Shown here in pieces: positions 26,328-38,790 of a stretch of DNA of 64,000 bases. The number at the start of each line of letters is the position of its first letter. The stretch's first letter is position 1. The DNA is from Oreocharis arfaki (lineage: Eukaryota; Chordata; Aves; Passeriformes; Paramythiidae): positions 316,804 through 380,803 of the forward strand of contig VZRR01003432.1 in the NCBI GenBank assembly GCA_013398015.1. Direction: 5' to 3'. The position numbers were made by a program, and so were the translations under genes. The notes below the pieces were generated by a model. The model was not told the origin of the DNA, ran no database searches, and saw only the letters and a list, made by a program, of their open reading frames with translations.

Positions 26328-29216
26328 CTGTGAACACAAACGAGATAAGATGGTAACTTGCATCAAAGTTAGAAATATAATCACTGCACCTATACCACAG
26401 GTATATGGTATTTCAGACCTTATATTAGTCATAAAGCTGACTGTAATTTCATCTATATCTATCTATTGCAATATATGTATATCTATCATTTATACCTGTA
26501 TGTTCTAGGAAAACAAGCAGTGTGCCAGCTCATTTCGCTGGCCAGTTGTGCATCCAGCCATCACCTGTCCTGTGCTAGTTCATGGCCACTGCTGACCCCT
26601 CTGTTGAGGCCCTTGAGACACAGGCAGTGTCCATCCTGGGGCAGGGAGAAACTTGATGCCTTCCCTTCTGTTGGACTGGTGTCAGGAAGAGGGGCTGTGG
26701 GACTGAGCGTTGCGTGGAGGAGTGAGGAAGAATTAAATGTTTGAAGAGAATAACTGAGAGACCTGGACTAGCTAGATTGCAGAGGGCAGGTATGCAGGCT
26801 GGCCTGGGAGCTTTCAGTGGTAAGGAGCTTGGTATAGCATTCTGAACATGGATTCCTGGTATGGGGCAGGGATTATAGACTGGGAGATGAAGAAATGTAG
26901 TCTGTTAAGGTTGGGGAAAAAAATCTCTTTACATCCCACTACTTGGAAGTATTGGAGCAATACACAGAAAGCAGCTATACTGGTTATGGGTAGAGAGATG
27001 CTTTTAATGGGTAACTTCTTCTTCATTCAGGCACTTAGCAAGCTAGCTGCCACTAGATCAAAGAAATATTTTTTTTTTTTTAATTGCAGGTGTGCTCAGA
27101 GAATGAAACTATATTCCTAGTAGGAAAGAAATACCAGACAAGCTATACAAGCAGCTCCTCGTGGTAACTTGAGTTTGGAGACAGCAATAAATGTTTTGTT
27201 CCACTTTTCTGAAAAATGAGTCCTCTTAGGGTAAATTCTCTTCAGATCCCATCATACTCTGCTCTTTATCAAAGTTGCTTATTTTTCTCCTCTTGATACC
27301 TAAGAAAAGTCAGCTGTGGCCCATATAAACACACAATATTTCCTTTTACATCTTCCTCAGTTTGATAAGCGGGTGTTCACACATACATTAACGTATAGTT
27401 CTTGGAAATAAGGAAGGTATTAGAAATATTTCTTAGCTGAAACAGACAATGACTCTGAAATGATGTCAACAGGAACAACAGTCTCCACATACAAATAAAC
27501 ATGATTTAGATATAAAATGCATCAAAACTTTAGACAATTTGTTTTGGTATCCTAAACATTTGCTATAGCCATTTAGGATTTTTGAAAAGACATCAACATT
27601 GGACACCCTGGCAGATTGTTGCAAATTTGGGTTTGCTTTTTAAGTCTGCGATAGATGTCCTCACATGTTAGCCTGCAGCACAACAGTTTTCAAAGAGTAT
27701 CGTTTACTAAATACAGATGACTTTATGCCAGCCTTCATGTGGAGGCTTGCCTCAGACTATCAATTTAATAGCTCTCCTGGTCATCTAAAGAAAAAGTTGC
27801 ATGCTGAGTGTAAAACAAAACCTCCTTGTGAGTTTACATCCGTGATTACATTACATGAAATTACAATGGGTCACGTAACACAACAAATGCCAACAGCTTT
27901 CCCCTTCAAAAGCAGCATGACAGGATCCAGTAGACAAACACAATGTAAAACAATGGGTACTTTAAGAGAGGGTAGGCTGGGAAATGATCTGTATAAGTAC
28001 ATATAAGTTCACCCTTTTGCTACAATGATCACTAGGATGTTATTTGGATCTTGAAAGTTCTGGTGGCCCCCTACCTGCAAAATGCCAAAATGGCTGGTGG
28101 CTTGTAACTTGCTGTCCAGACAATCCCTTCCTTCTGCTGTACCTCAATCAGAGCAAGAAGGAAAAGCAAATTCTAACCTGTAGCACTACTCACTTTGACT
28201 CTTTGAATATCTGCGGGTGTGGTTCTGGACTGAAGAGGAGCTGGCACCAGTGTCTTCCAGAGTAAAACTCTTCCCTCTGAGGGCTATGTGCTTGTCTCCT
28301 TGCAACACATACTCAGTGGGTGTTGGGAACTGTTTGACAGCCCTGGCTCACTGGTCATACTGAGTCTTGAGCTCAGTGGGAGCTCAGTGACAGCAGCAGG
28401 AGCAGAATTTAGATTGTTTGGCAGATGAAATCTTGCCTCTAGTTCTGGTATGACGACCATGAAGCCTTGTCCCGGGTGCTGCTGAGTTTGACCTGGGCCA
28501 GGAGGCAGAATGATCTGGCACTTGTAACTTTGATCAGACAGAAAGAGAGGACATAGATCCAGTCCTGGATGTCCTGCTGATGAGGTCTTAGAAGGATCTG
28601 TGACAGACTTGCCTGCCACAGGGGTGAAATAAATGCCATTAACATGAAGGATTATTCAATGCAAATAGAAATGCTTGCCCAAAGAAAGTGGTATGTTCTA
28701 GCACCCCTCCTGACTTCAAGCACTGGCCTAATACAGATGTTCAAACCCTTTAAATGTGTACTAAATACATGCAGATATTTTCACAGCCTGAAGGTCAGAT
28801 TATAAGAGTTTGTGAAGGGAACATGTTCCCCCCTCCCTGGCCACAGTTAAAGAGACAGTTATTAACGAGAGATATGAGGCTGAAGGACCTGGGAAAAGGG
28901 AAAGGATGAAACCTGGGGTTGCGTCGAGCCCTAGGCAAAGACAGCTAACCGTTAAATCTTCAGTGGAGCAAGTTACCAGCCTCCTTGAATCTCAGTTTGG
29001 GTTTGGGACAGTCTGGCTGATACACTCCTTCACTGCTTTTGTGCTCTGCTCAAGAGTAATCTGTGCATGTGGCTCTCACGTTGATCCTAGAGATCGGAAG
29101 GAGACCCAGTCACTGTTTCAGGCAAAAGCCTGAAAGACTTGACCATTATTCATTGCAAATTCCTTGATATTAAAAACTGAATAGGACACAAGGTCCATTC
29201 ACTGAACAGGTGGTGG

Positions 29217-29369
29217 GGCATTTGAACAGGCTGCCCAAGGAAGTGTTCAAAACACATTTGGAGATGGCACTTGGGAAAATGGTTTGCTGGTGAACACAGA
29301 GACCTTGGGTTTACAGTAGTACTTGATGATCTCAGAGGTATTTTCCGTCCTTTTTGATTCAATAATTTA
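29217..29369 (+). mobile_element. CR1 LINE, short 3' fragment, plus orientation (copy 4, inside a GRM5 intron)
   Basis: The fragment runs from 'gcatttgaacaggctgccca' through 'aagtgttcaaaacacatttg' and 'gtagtacttgatgatctcag' to 'ttttgattcaataattta'. It carries the CR1 3' block in diverged form and lacks an intact ATTCTATG tail. It is antisense to GRM5 transcription. Confidence 0.82.
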
Positions 29370-31560
29370 GCAGTAAGGAGTGAGAGCTATAGCTAAAGTC
29401 CTAGTAACCCTCCCAACAATAATAAGAATTTCTGTGTCAGAAATGTATCGTGCTCTTTGCCATGCTGCACATACTTACTAGGAAGTCAACACTGGACTGA
29501 AGTGTGTAATCATTTATTGCCTCTGTGAAAGGAGAACCACTTGTTTTCTTATACTGGCATGAAACTGGGTTGTGGATAAATTGCAGTGATAATACTTTAA
29601 GATCCTGCTCTAACTGCATATTGATTGGAGCTCTGTCAAGTTAACTAGAAACAATACAATGCTCACAATTTAAAAACAGAGAAATAGAGATAGATCACAG
29701 ACGTACAGTAGGATGTCTAGGAACGGAATTGTTTACATTTACTATGCCCAGCTCTGCCTTGACTCTTCAATGACAGGAAACTTTAGGACAGCGAAATTTT
29801 TGGTTTTTCTTGTAAACAGATTTTGGCTGCCTCAGTTGAAAACAGAAGAATTGCACTTTTGAACTCCCAAAGGAATTCCACTACAAAGTTTGGCTGAATA
29901 CAAATTTTTCTACCCTAACCAGCTCTTCTGCTGGCACATTGCACTGAATAGTGTAGAGGAGAGTGCAGCACACTTCAATCAGTGATACCAAGATGTTAGC
30001 AATTTTTTTTTTTGGTAGAAGAAAGCCTCTTTCAGCACATTTTTTTATTTTTAATTCCTTTTGTTATAGGTTAATTAGGTTCAGCTTTATGCACAAGAGA
30101 GATTTTCTGAGAACCAGAAATAGTAATTGTTTCTCCGTCGTCTTTGCTAAAAGCTGCTTTGATTTTAATCGACTGGATTTTTCCCTGCCTGCTAGACCTG
30201 CCAGGATATAATATGTACAAGAAATTAAATTGGAATGAATGAGAGAACTTCTGAAGTAGCTGCCATTTCAAATATTTCTTCTACAGCTGTCCACTTGAGG
30301 ACAGAATAGCAATTAGTTTTGTTTGTTATTTTTTTCCCCTACTCAACCACTTTAGAGACACTTCAGTTTTGTCTTTAAGGCTTTTTTCTGTATCCGTGAG
30401 AGGTATTAACTGCTTTTTATGCACTTAGGTGTAAAAAAATATTCCCCTCCCTTGACACACATTTTTTTAACTGTCTAGAATAGATCACTTTATTGTTTGT
30501 TTTGGTTGAGGCTGTAGAAGTTTTGTTGCAGCATTTTTACCTCTATGCTATGATTATTTATGAGATGGTGCATAGGTCTGCCACAAGTGTTTCTTTAGCC
30601 AGGTGTTAATGAAGCAAATTTGTTTTGTAAGGCCCTTCAAAATGCAGAAGAAATGGAAAATAGGGAGAGGAATTGAGAGACACAGCAGCTGAAAACTCTC
30701 ATATTTTAACAAGGACGCCATTCTCATTAATTACCCAGAGTTGCTAAAATTAATTCTGAAGGCGAGTGCCTGGAGACTAGTACTGGGTACAGTTACTGAA
30801 AGCATAAGCAATTTGAAAATAAGTCACTTGTTCTCTTAATATCTTTGACTGTACTAGGAAAATCAGTTTAAAATTATGGAATTAACTTATTTTAAAAAAA
30901 GTTAGAATGCATAGCTTTATAGTATTGCTCAGCAGTGGAAACCAAAATATGGGTGGAATCATAGAGATTAATACAAACGTTTAAGGGAATTTTTGTTCTC
31001 TGTCACATACTAATATGGGTATCTAACTCCAGGTTTGAAGTGGTATAGCTGTAAACAGACACTGGACAATAACTTGGTGGAGACATGTATGATGTGTTTT
31101 CAACCTGTCCTCATGTGACTACAAATAAGGAATGATTTCAAATTGTTAAATTTATAAGTCCATGAATGAAAGTTCATATTTCAGAACACTGGTCTAAATT
31201 TTATGGAGCTAAAATTGGTGGCAAATCTATGCCCCGATGTTTCAATGTCTGAAGTGTTGCAGTTAAGGTATGTCTCCAACACTGCCAGACTTCTCCTGTA
31301 TTTAAGGGAGAAGTCTTCCTGTGTTATCCCCAGAAGCATCTGGCAGTGGTGAGCAGGATAAACTCCTGTACTTGGCTCAGCCCATATAACTTTCTGCTGA
31401 AAGAACCCTTGTTATGCAAAGTAAATAGTAAGAACCTGTTTTCCTTTAAGACTCCTTTGCTGAAACCTTACTAAAGACTCAATGATATAATTACTCTGCC
31501 TCAAAAGGATATGTGTGCTATTCATATACTTAATTAAAACTTGATTTTTCACAAGGGATG

Positions 31561-31577
31561 GTGTGTGTGTGTGTGTG
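31561..31577. repeat. (GT)n dinucleotide tract
   Basis: A short run of about eight GT units within a GRM5 intron; on the transcribed minus strand it reads as CA repeats. Confidence 0.9.
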
Positions 31578-34500
31578 CCTGTGATGAATTCAAGTAGGGG
31601 CACATATGTATTTTCTCTCATCTTGTCGCTCGCAATCTCAGATCATTATTCCTTTTGCTTGTAGAGACCCAAGTTCTTCATCCCTGAGAGATTGCAACTT
31701 CCTGGCAACAGGCTAAAACAATGAAATTAGGTAAGTGGTAGAAGTGGTGAACTCCACTATACAACTATGAAGAAGCAAGTCCTAGTTTCTCCCAGAAATA
31801 CAGGACGACCTGGATAACTGGATGCAGAACCAAAGATGTCTAAATTAGGTCAATTCTACCACTATAATGCTTTATGTTGTTGCTATTTCTCAAATTTTAA
31901 AAAGCTTTTAAGAAAACATCTACATGCCTGTGTAATTGTTTCCCTAGATAAAAGACAATTCTGCCTCACACAAATATCCTGCTAGTGATACATCACTAAA
32001 GTTATTTAGTTTAAGTTATTCTCGTATCGCTATTCCTATGGAGATAAATGACAAAAAAACAGAAAAGAGGAATGATACAGGGCAAAAAATATTTTTTTCA
32101 TGTCCTGAGTTCTAGAAATAAACAATGCTTTGCAATTATTTTTCAGAGTAGTTTTCTGTTGTCAACATTGAGAGAAATTATTTTTACTACTCCACAAGCT
32201 GTAATCTGTTGATACCTCCTTTCCTCGTGGAAATCCCAGCTGATTTCCATGGAAATCCCATATGAATGACTTTGATATGTAATGGTTAAAGAAACTACAA
32301 AGTGAGAGAGAGTTGATGGACAAAACCTTTGCCAGTGACCTCCCAGTGCAGCCACCAGTGATGCTAATTCTGGCAGCTGCTTCAGCAGTATGCATGGTTA
32401 GAGTGGGAAATGGAGGGTCTAGTATCTGAATGAAGCATTTCTAGTGCACCAATGATCATCTCCCAAAATGCAAAAATGATCCTGATATCAGATGTATCTT
32501 CTTTCCTCTACTGCCATGACATCATTTGGATTGTAAGTAAAGGTAACTAGAGCTGTGTTGCTCTTTTTGTCCGAAAAATGCCATTTCAACCATCCCTGAA
32601 CAAATTTCTGCTACACTGGAGCATTCTATTCACAGGATAGAGAAAGGAAAATGACACCTCTTGAACTCCGAGTTCTGCTTCCTGATGCAGCTAAATGCTT
32701 TAAGGTGTTTTCAGCATTACTTGGTCAACATGATTTTTCATTGTTGTCATTGCTAAAGTTATGAAATGGAAACTGGGAAAAACAGAAACCATCACCTTAC
32801 CTGACACTGAAATTGAGTGTACAAGCAGTGCACAAGAAAATCACGAAAACCACATACACACAAACAAAAAACCAACCAACCAACCAAAAAAATAAAAATT
32901 AATTCTCCCAGTTGTATCTCCAGAGTCAAGAGTTGATTTGACTTCTATCCTCTACAAAGAGCATGCAGTTGGAGGAATTTTAGATGTTTGGCATGCTTGA
33001 TAAATATATGCCGAACTATTTTTGCACATGGGACATATCAGCAGGAAAATTACTCGTGTGAATTATTAAGCAGTTTCTTATTCATTGCATTTAATCAAAT
33101 CAGAAATGCAAATACAATGCAAGAAATGCAGAAGAAAAGATGCTGTGACGCCTGCTGTGTGAAAGCTTCGTAAAACATCCCATTCCATAGTTGATTTTAT
33201 CATATATATGTGAATGATTCTCACAGGTGATGCAGGATGTCGTAACTTCCCTTAATTAGAGATAGCCTTATAAGGCATCATATAATGTACCCACTACTTC
33301 TATTTTGTGTCACTTTTCGTCTTGAAAAATCCAAAGCCACTTGTAATACTAATATGAAGGGGTAGTTAGGGCCTGATGTTGAAAATGTCCACACTGGGGT
33401 TGGAACACAAATATAATGTTGCACAAGGGATTTGAGGACATGAGGTGAAAAACACTACCGCGCATGAATTTCATGGCATTATCTAGACTGAAAGATTGTA
33501 AGTGGGATTTGATGAGTATCATGGGACCTCTTTGTCCCATGAGAGGATGAGTTTTTTCATCATTCACAGATGGTCAGGCCCCTGTATCTGTCTTTTTCCA
33601 CCTGTTCTTCATCTCAGTGACTTCTAGCATTGGTCTGATACTTACTGAGACACGAGAATGGTACCTACTCTCTGTCCTGCAATGTCTGAGTTTTCTCTGG
33701 GAGATTCCCAGGCTATTCAGTGGCAACTTTACTGAGCTCACAAAATTGGACAAGAACCATTGGCCAGGACATTGTGGCTGGAGACAACAAAACACAGCCA
33801 TCAAATGCAATTGCACTCTCTGTTAAGCAGCAGGTGTTCTTAACTGTTTGAGTAGGTCTTGCAGCTGACAGTCTTGCTGTGGAACTATTAGACTGACACA
33901 GTTTCCAGTCTTTTTGACTGTTAGGGCATCCTCTTTAACAGGAACCTTTTTCTCCTCTCTACTTGACTCAGATCGATTACAGTCTGGAATGGAAACAGAT
34001 TCTTCACTGTGAAGATATAAAAAAGAAGTTTTTCAAGTGTGTATATATGGCTAGGCAAAACAGAGATGAATTCTGTACAACAAAATACAGTTGTCTGACA
34101 ATTACATGTACTTTCCCACTGTTCAGAATTCTATTATATATTGATTGCAGGTAGCTTTTAAATGAAGAATAAATATCTCTGAAGGTAATGCAATGTAAGA
34201 AAAAAAAAATCCAGATGACACACAGACAAGAAACAATTCCAGTTGACAAAAAATATACTTTGTGTACAACACTCAGCAATAAATGTTCTGATGTTATTTA
34301 AACTGCAGGAACCCTCAGGTGTGTGCTATGTGATGTGAGTGTTGATGGCCCTGTGTATGTGTGTGAATACTGTACCCAAGGGAAACATAACACTGTGCAA
34401 GTGATGTAACACTTGGGAAAAGTGAAGGTATGACTTGATCACCCTGTGCTCTAAGGTTACATTTATAAATATCCTACAGGGGTTGATAAGGAATGAGTAG

Positions 34501-35479
34501 ATCTTTTAATGAATGGCAAAATGGTTCTAACACTTAGTAGAACATAGCACAATGACACTGCTTCTTAAGAGCTTTTTTTCACGAAAGATGTATAACCATC
34601 TTTGACATGTATGTACTTATTCATTTATGAAAGGAGATGTATGAAGAAATGAAATTTCTGTCCCGTGGGAGAGTTCAGCTTTTAGAAATCTGGCTGGACT
34701 AGAGAAGAATATCTGAAATCTCCAAGTATTTAACAGAATTAAGTAGTTTGAAATATTTCAACAGAAAAACATCAAGATGGCCATACTGAAGCAGTTAATC
34801 CCAGTAACATTGAAAAAAATCTAGTATTTGATATTCATTAAATTGTAACATTGGTGCTTAATGTCATGCAATATATAATGTCAAAAAAAAAGAAAATAAG
34901 TATATAAATCAAATGGAGAAAGTTATGAAAAAGATGCTTTAAACTCTATTTAAAATTATTTTGAAACCTTTCCTTAAAACTATTGTAAAACTCAGCACTT
35001 TTCCACAGGATATTTTGATTGAGAAGAACCAACATTTTCATGTTGAAAATGTTTTCATCAATCAGTTTTTCTCTACGCTTTTTAGAAGTTCTTTTGGTTA
35101 GACTTGATGTAACCCTTAATATATAGCGGGCCTACCCTTACTCCAGGTTTGAATGCTGTTTCTTTTCCTCTGCCTGACTGGCTTAATGAGTCTTGTGTAA
35201 CATTTCTCCTCCCCAAAGCACTATGTTACAACAACATCACACAGGACACGTGGTTCAGATCACTGGAATGAACATGGTGCAGGGTTTTTTTGGCAGTTAG
35301 ATGGAACACAGAAATCAGCAGTGGCAACATGTTTTACTTCTTTTTTTTTTCTATTCAAAACATACTTTATGGGATACACAGGAATTACAGACAGAGGATC
35401 TGGCCTGGAATTGTCCAGGGCTGCTCCTTCAGTTCACAGACATATCACACTGACCTAAGGCCACTTGCTCTTTGCTTAC

Positions 35480-35578
35480 CTGGTCATTGTAGCTCTCCCA
35501 CCATTCCCCATACTCCCTTTTGGGGTGAAACACTCTATTTCCGACTTGTGTGGAGGGGCCAGTCTCCTGCCTTTGTAC
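35480..35578 (-). CDS. GRM5: GRM5 alternative cassette exon (mGluR5b-specific C-terminal insert)
   Basis: This 99-nt exon was found by looking for the sequence that separates mGluR5b from mGluR5a in mammals. On the minus strand it is flanked by a pyrimidine-rich stretch ending tgatttattag and by the donor CCAG followed by gtaagc. Joined to the AG left by the 7TM exon, it encodes R-Y-K-G-R-R-L-A-P-P-H-K, then 'SEIECFTPKGSMGNGGRATM' and T. It ends with AG, which the last exon completes to a Ser codon. The length is a multiple of three and the phases at both ends match, so it can be included or skipped without breaking the frame. From memory the mammalian exon is 96 nt (32 residues, with L-A-Q-H-K); here it is 33 residues. 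In mammals the insert marks the mGluR5b splice form, which rises in abundance during development. Confidence 0.95.
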
Positions 35579-38209
35579 CTAATAAATCACGACAACAACA
35601 GGAGCAAACAGAGAGAAGTGATTGTGTGCTCAGCTTTCTTTGACAGCTGCTGTGCCAAGGGCCATGCACATGAATGTTACTGTGGCAGTGGTAGAGAAGA
35701 GTGCAAAGCAGCTGTGGGAGTGGTGGAATAACTGCATAAAACCCCAGAGCAGTGTTAAAGCAAACAGGGCTATGCAGGACAGGTGCTCACCATTTTCTTT
35801 ATATATATCTGTATATCTGTCTCTATATAGGAGGAGCCAAATGGTTTTACAGAATAGATAGCATGCTAACATTTTATCTCTAATATTTTTTGGAGTTAGA
35901 CCAAAACAGTTAGAGTGAAACAGTTTAAGGGAAGCAACACTTAAATTAAGAATCAGTGGGAAATTAGCTGGTGTCCATGTTCTCAATCCTAACTTATTTC
36001 CCTGATCTCTGTAATACGGGGTTTGTTCCACTTTTCCAAGCAAGCACCAGTGTAGTGGATTGATTGGGTAAAATCTGTGTGGGCTCGCAGTTCATGTTGT
36101 GAATGGGACTTCCTCTCTCAATTGGCAACAAATAGAAGTTGGATGACTTGCTGGGATCTAAAGTCAAGTGAAATCAACCCCAACCCTAGAGTCCAGTGCA
36201 GTACTATACATATTTTACATACAAGACCTCACACTTGGATGAAAAATTCACTTGGATAAACAGTTTAATACTTGATTATCTAATTAATCCCTGGATAGGA
36301 TACAAGATAAGACCTGGTCATTGTTTACTCACTGAACACTCAGTTGGGATGTAAATAATGTAGAGGCCTCATACTGCCTCTCCTCCCGGTAGTGAACTTC
36401 ACCCTAATCATACAAATTCTTGTGCTGGGTGTTGAAATACCCATTTAAGTCCCTTAAGAAAAATTTGGGCAAAATACCTGCGTGTGTCTTCTCAAAGAAT
36501 TTGTGATATCCCACCCCCCAAATCCTATGGGCTGCACTGCAGGCATTTAACACACTTCTGGGGGGAAGCTTGTGCATTTAACACTGCTAAAATCATAGAA
36601 TTAAGGACTTTTTTGTTGCTCATTCGTTAATCTGATCTAGGTAACGAAAGTACCTTGAAGAAAACTACCCTGTGAAAGAGAAATAACCTGAGTACAGAGA
36701 AAGTGAGACTAGATACTGGATGCAGTTATAGTCGGCCCTTAGATGGAGTGTGCCTTACATAAATCACTGATGAAGAAGCTTAGTGAATCTCAGAGTGAAC
36801 CAGAGACAGTAAAATTAGGTGTATAAGTGCAAAGTCGTTTTGTTTACAAATTGTAACCTTACTGAAAGGAGGAACAACAGCAGTTTTGCAGACTGGCTAC
36901 CAAGGTTTTTAGACAATCCGGAATGTGGTATATGTAGTGCTCTCAGATAGGCATGAAGCTTGCACAGGACACATACATATTAAATGGAAGTCGATTCCTA
37001 GAGCAGAGGAAAAAGTGGATGGGCTTAGAGAGTAGAGAAATTTACTGAAAAATACAAATGAAGTCAAACTGGATCATACAAAATTAATCGTGATAGCCAG
37101 AGAAAAAAGCAGAGAGAAAAGAATGTGTAGGAACTTCACATAAAAGGAAAGGAAATTAACTTGAAGTGGAGGTGTTAGACATCAAAGAAAGTAGAATTTA
37201 GGAGGAGCAGGATGGAAACACAATTATGTTTAGACTAAATAACCGAAAGAGCTATTTTTCCTAGCAAGGCAGAAGGAAAATATCAAAACTAGGAGAAACT
37301 GGGAGACTCTAAATGCTCTCAATAAGCAGGATTCAAGAAAGTAGCCAGGAAAAGGAAACAAGGGGTAAGTGTCCTTGGTAACTCCATCCTGAAGAACCCC
37401 AGGTTAGAATGGATGTGACCCAGGTAAATAAACCCCTACAACTGTCCATTTCACATTAGCGTAAATTTCACTACCATGAAAATCAGCAGAAACACTGCTA
37501 TGAATCTCTCAAGTTTATCCATCCACTCAAGAGCAAATTGCACCATCAGAAACTGCACGCTGTCTCGTAATAGCTCAGTCTTGAACCACAGAAACTGCTG
37601 CGCTGCCATTCATTCAGTGCTTAATGTCCATGTCATTATGAAAACAGTGACCAAACTCCAATCAATCCTCCTAGTGTGGAAAGTGCATCTAACTGTTGAA
37701 AGTAAGCTGCAAAATTCACTAAGTGACCTCTCTGGAAAGGCACACCAAAGATTCTGCATAAAAAGGGTTTTCAGCTTTCTGAGCAGACACAGGGAATGAT
37801 TTTGCCTCAGAATGTCTTGCATTAGAAAAATGCCCCCTTCCAGGTTGTTAGAAACAAGTATTGCTTTAAAAGAGATGGTCTTTTGAGAGGGGAAACCCTC
37901 AGACATTTCTTAGCAGTTGACACAAGAAATACTATAGTGAAAAGTAAAACCTCTTTTGGCTTTATGGTATTTATGGAGCAGGCATAAAACACCACCACGT
38001 AAACAGTATTTCTAAGAACAATTTTTTTTCTCCTTTTCTCCAATTCCAGGACTATATATTAGTTAGAAAAGAGAGAGAAGGCTTTGATTCTGTGCAGAAA
38101 GGTAGCTACTAAATGCTGTTAAATGGTTTAGAATATTTTGGGTCATCTTTAACAGGTTTTTTCACATCTTTTGGCAGGGAATTGTGGTCTGTGTCTTTTT
38201 TTTTTTTTT

Positions 38210-38234
38210 NNNNNNNNNNNNNNNNNNNNNNNNN
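38210..38234. other. Assembly gap (25 N) inside a poly(T) run
   Basis: N bases are flanked by T-runs on both sides (from about 38196 and to about 38255). The gap is an unresolved homopolymer; its true length is unknown. Confidence 0.99.
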
Positions 38235-38731
38235 TTTTTTTTTTTTTTTTTTTTTGCACTGGAGAAGCTTGTCTTAGGGAAAATATTTAATGATAAATAC
38301 TAATATGTTTCATAAGTGCTGATTAGTGACAGAAAATTTGGGAAGTAATTCCCACTAACTCAGTCACTGCAGATCTTGTCCATTTGCCAGATGCTTGGTC
38401 ACATCACTCTATCTGACACAGCAGTGCTCTGCTCTCTCCGAAGGGCTTCAGTAGAGAGAAAGAAACTCTGCTGCCTTGGCTTTCAGTGAACTCAATACAC
38501 ATGTGATACATGGTAGGAAACACCAGTGAAACTGCTCAGGTTTGAAGGACTTCTAGACCTTTTTCTTGCCTTCTTCACCTTCCAACAAAACTCCTTGTGC
38601 AGATCAACACTAGTGGATGCCGTGGGAAACAAAGGGGGAATGTGGGAATCATCATCCTGAATATGGTCAGTAGTGATTCACTAAAATGCTGTAGAAATCA
38701 GCTTTTATGAGTGTGTATGTGTAGATCCCTA

Positions 38732-38770
<39 letters not shown>

Positions 38771-38790
38771 TATTATTATTATTATTATTA
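38732..38790. repeat. Composite (CAT)n-(ATT)n microsatellite
   Basis: About 13 CAT units run directly into about seven ATT units on the plus strand. The sequence after it stays T/A-rich to about 38820. Confidence 0.97.

Larger units (their letters stand above)
26328..35479 (-). other. GRM5: GRM5 intron between the alternative exon and the last exon
   Basis: The intron is about 9.15 kb. Its donor is GTAAGC (after CCAG) next to the 99-nt exon and its acceptor ends in tttgtgttcacag. It contains one CR1 fragment (29.2 kb), a (GT)n tract (31.56 kb), a TATC-rich patch near 26445-26490 and a modestly GC-richer patch near 26500-26780 with no recognised content. Open frames inside match no known protein. 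When the alternative exon is skipped, the intron runs from 48624 to 26328 (about 22.3 kb). Confidence 0.9.
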
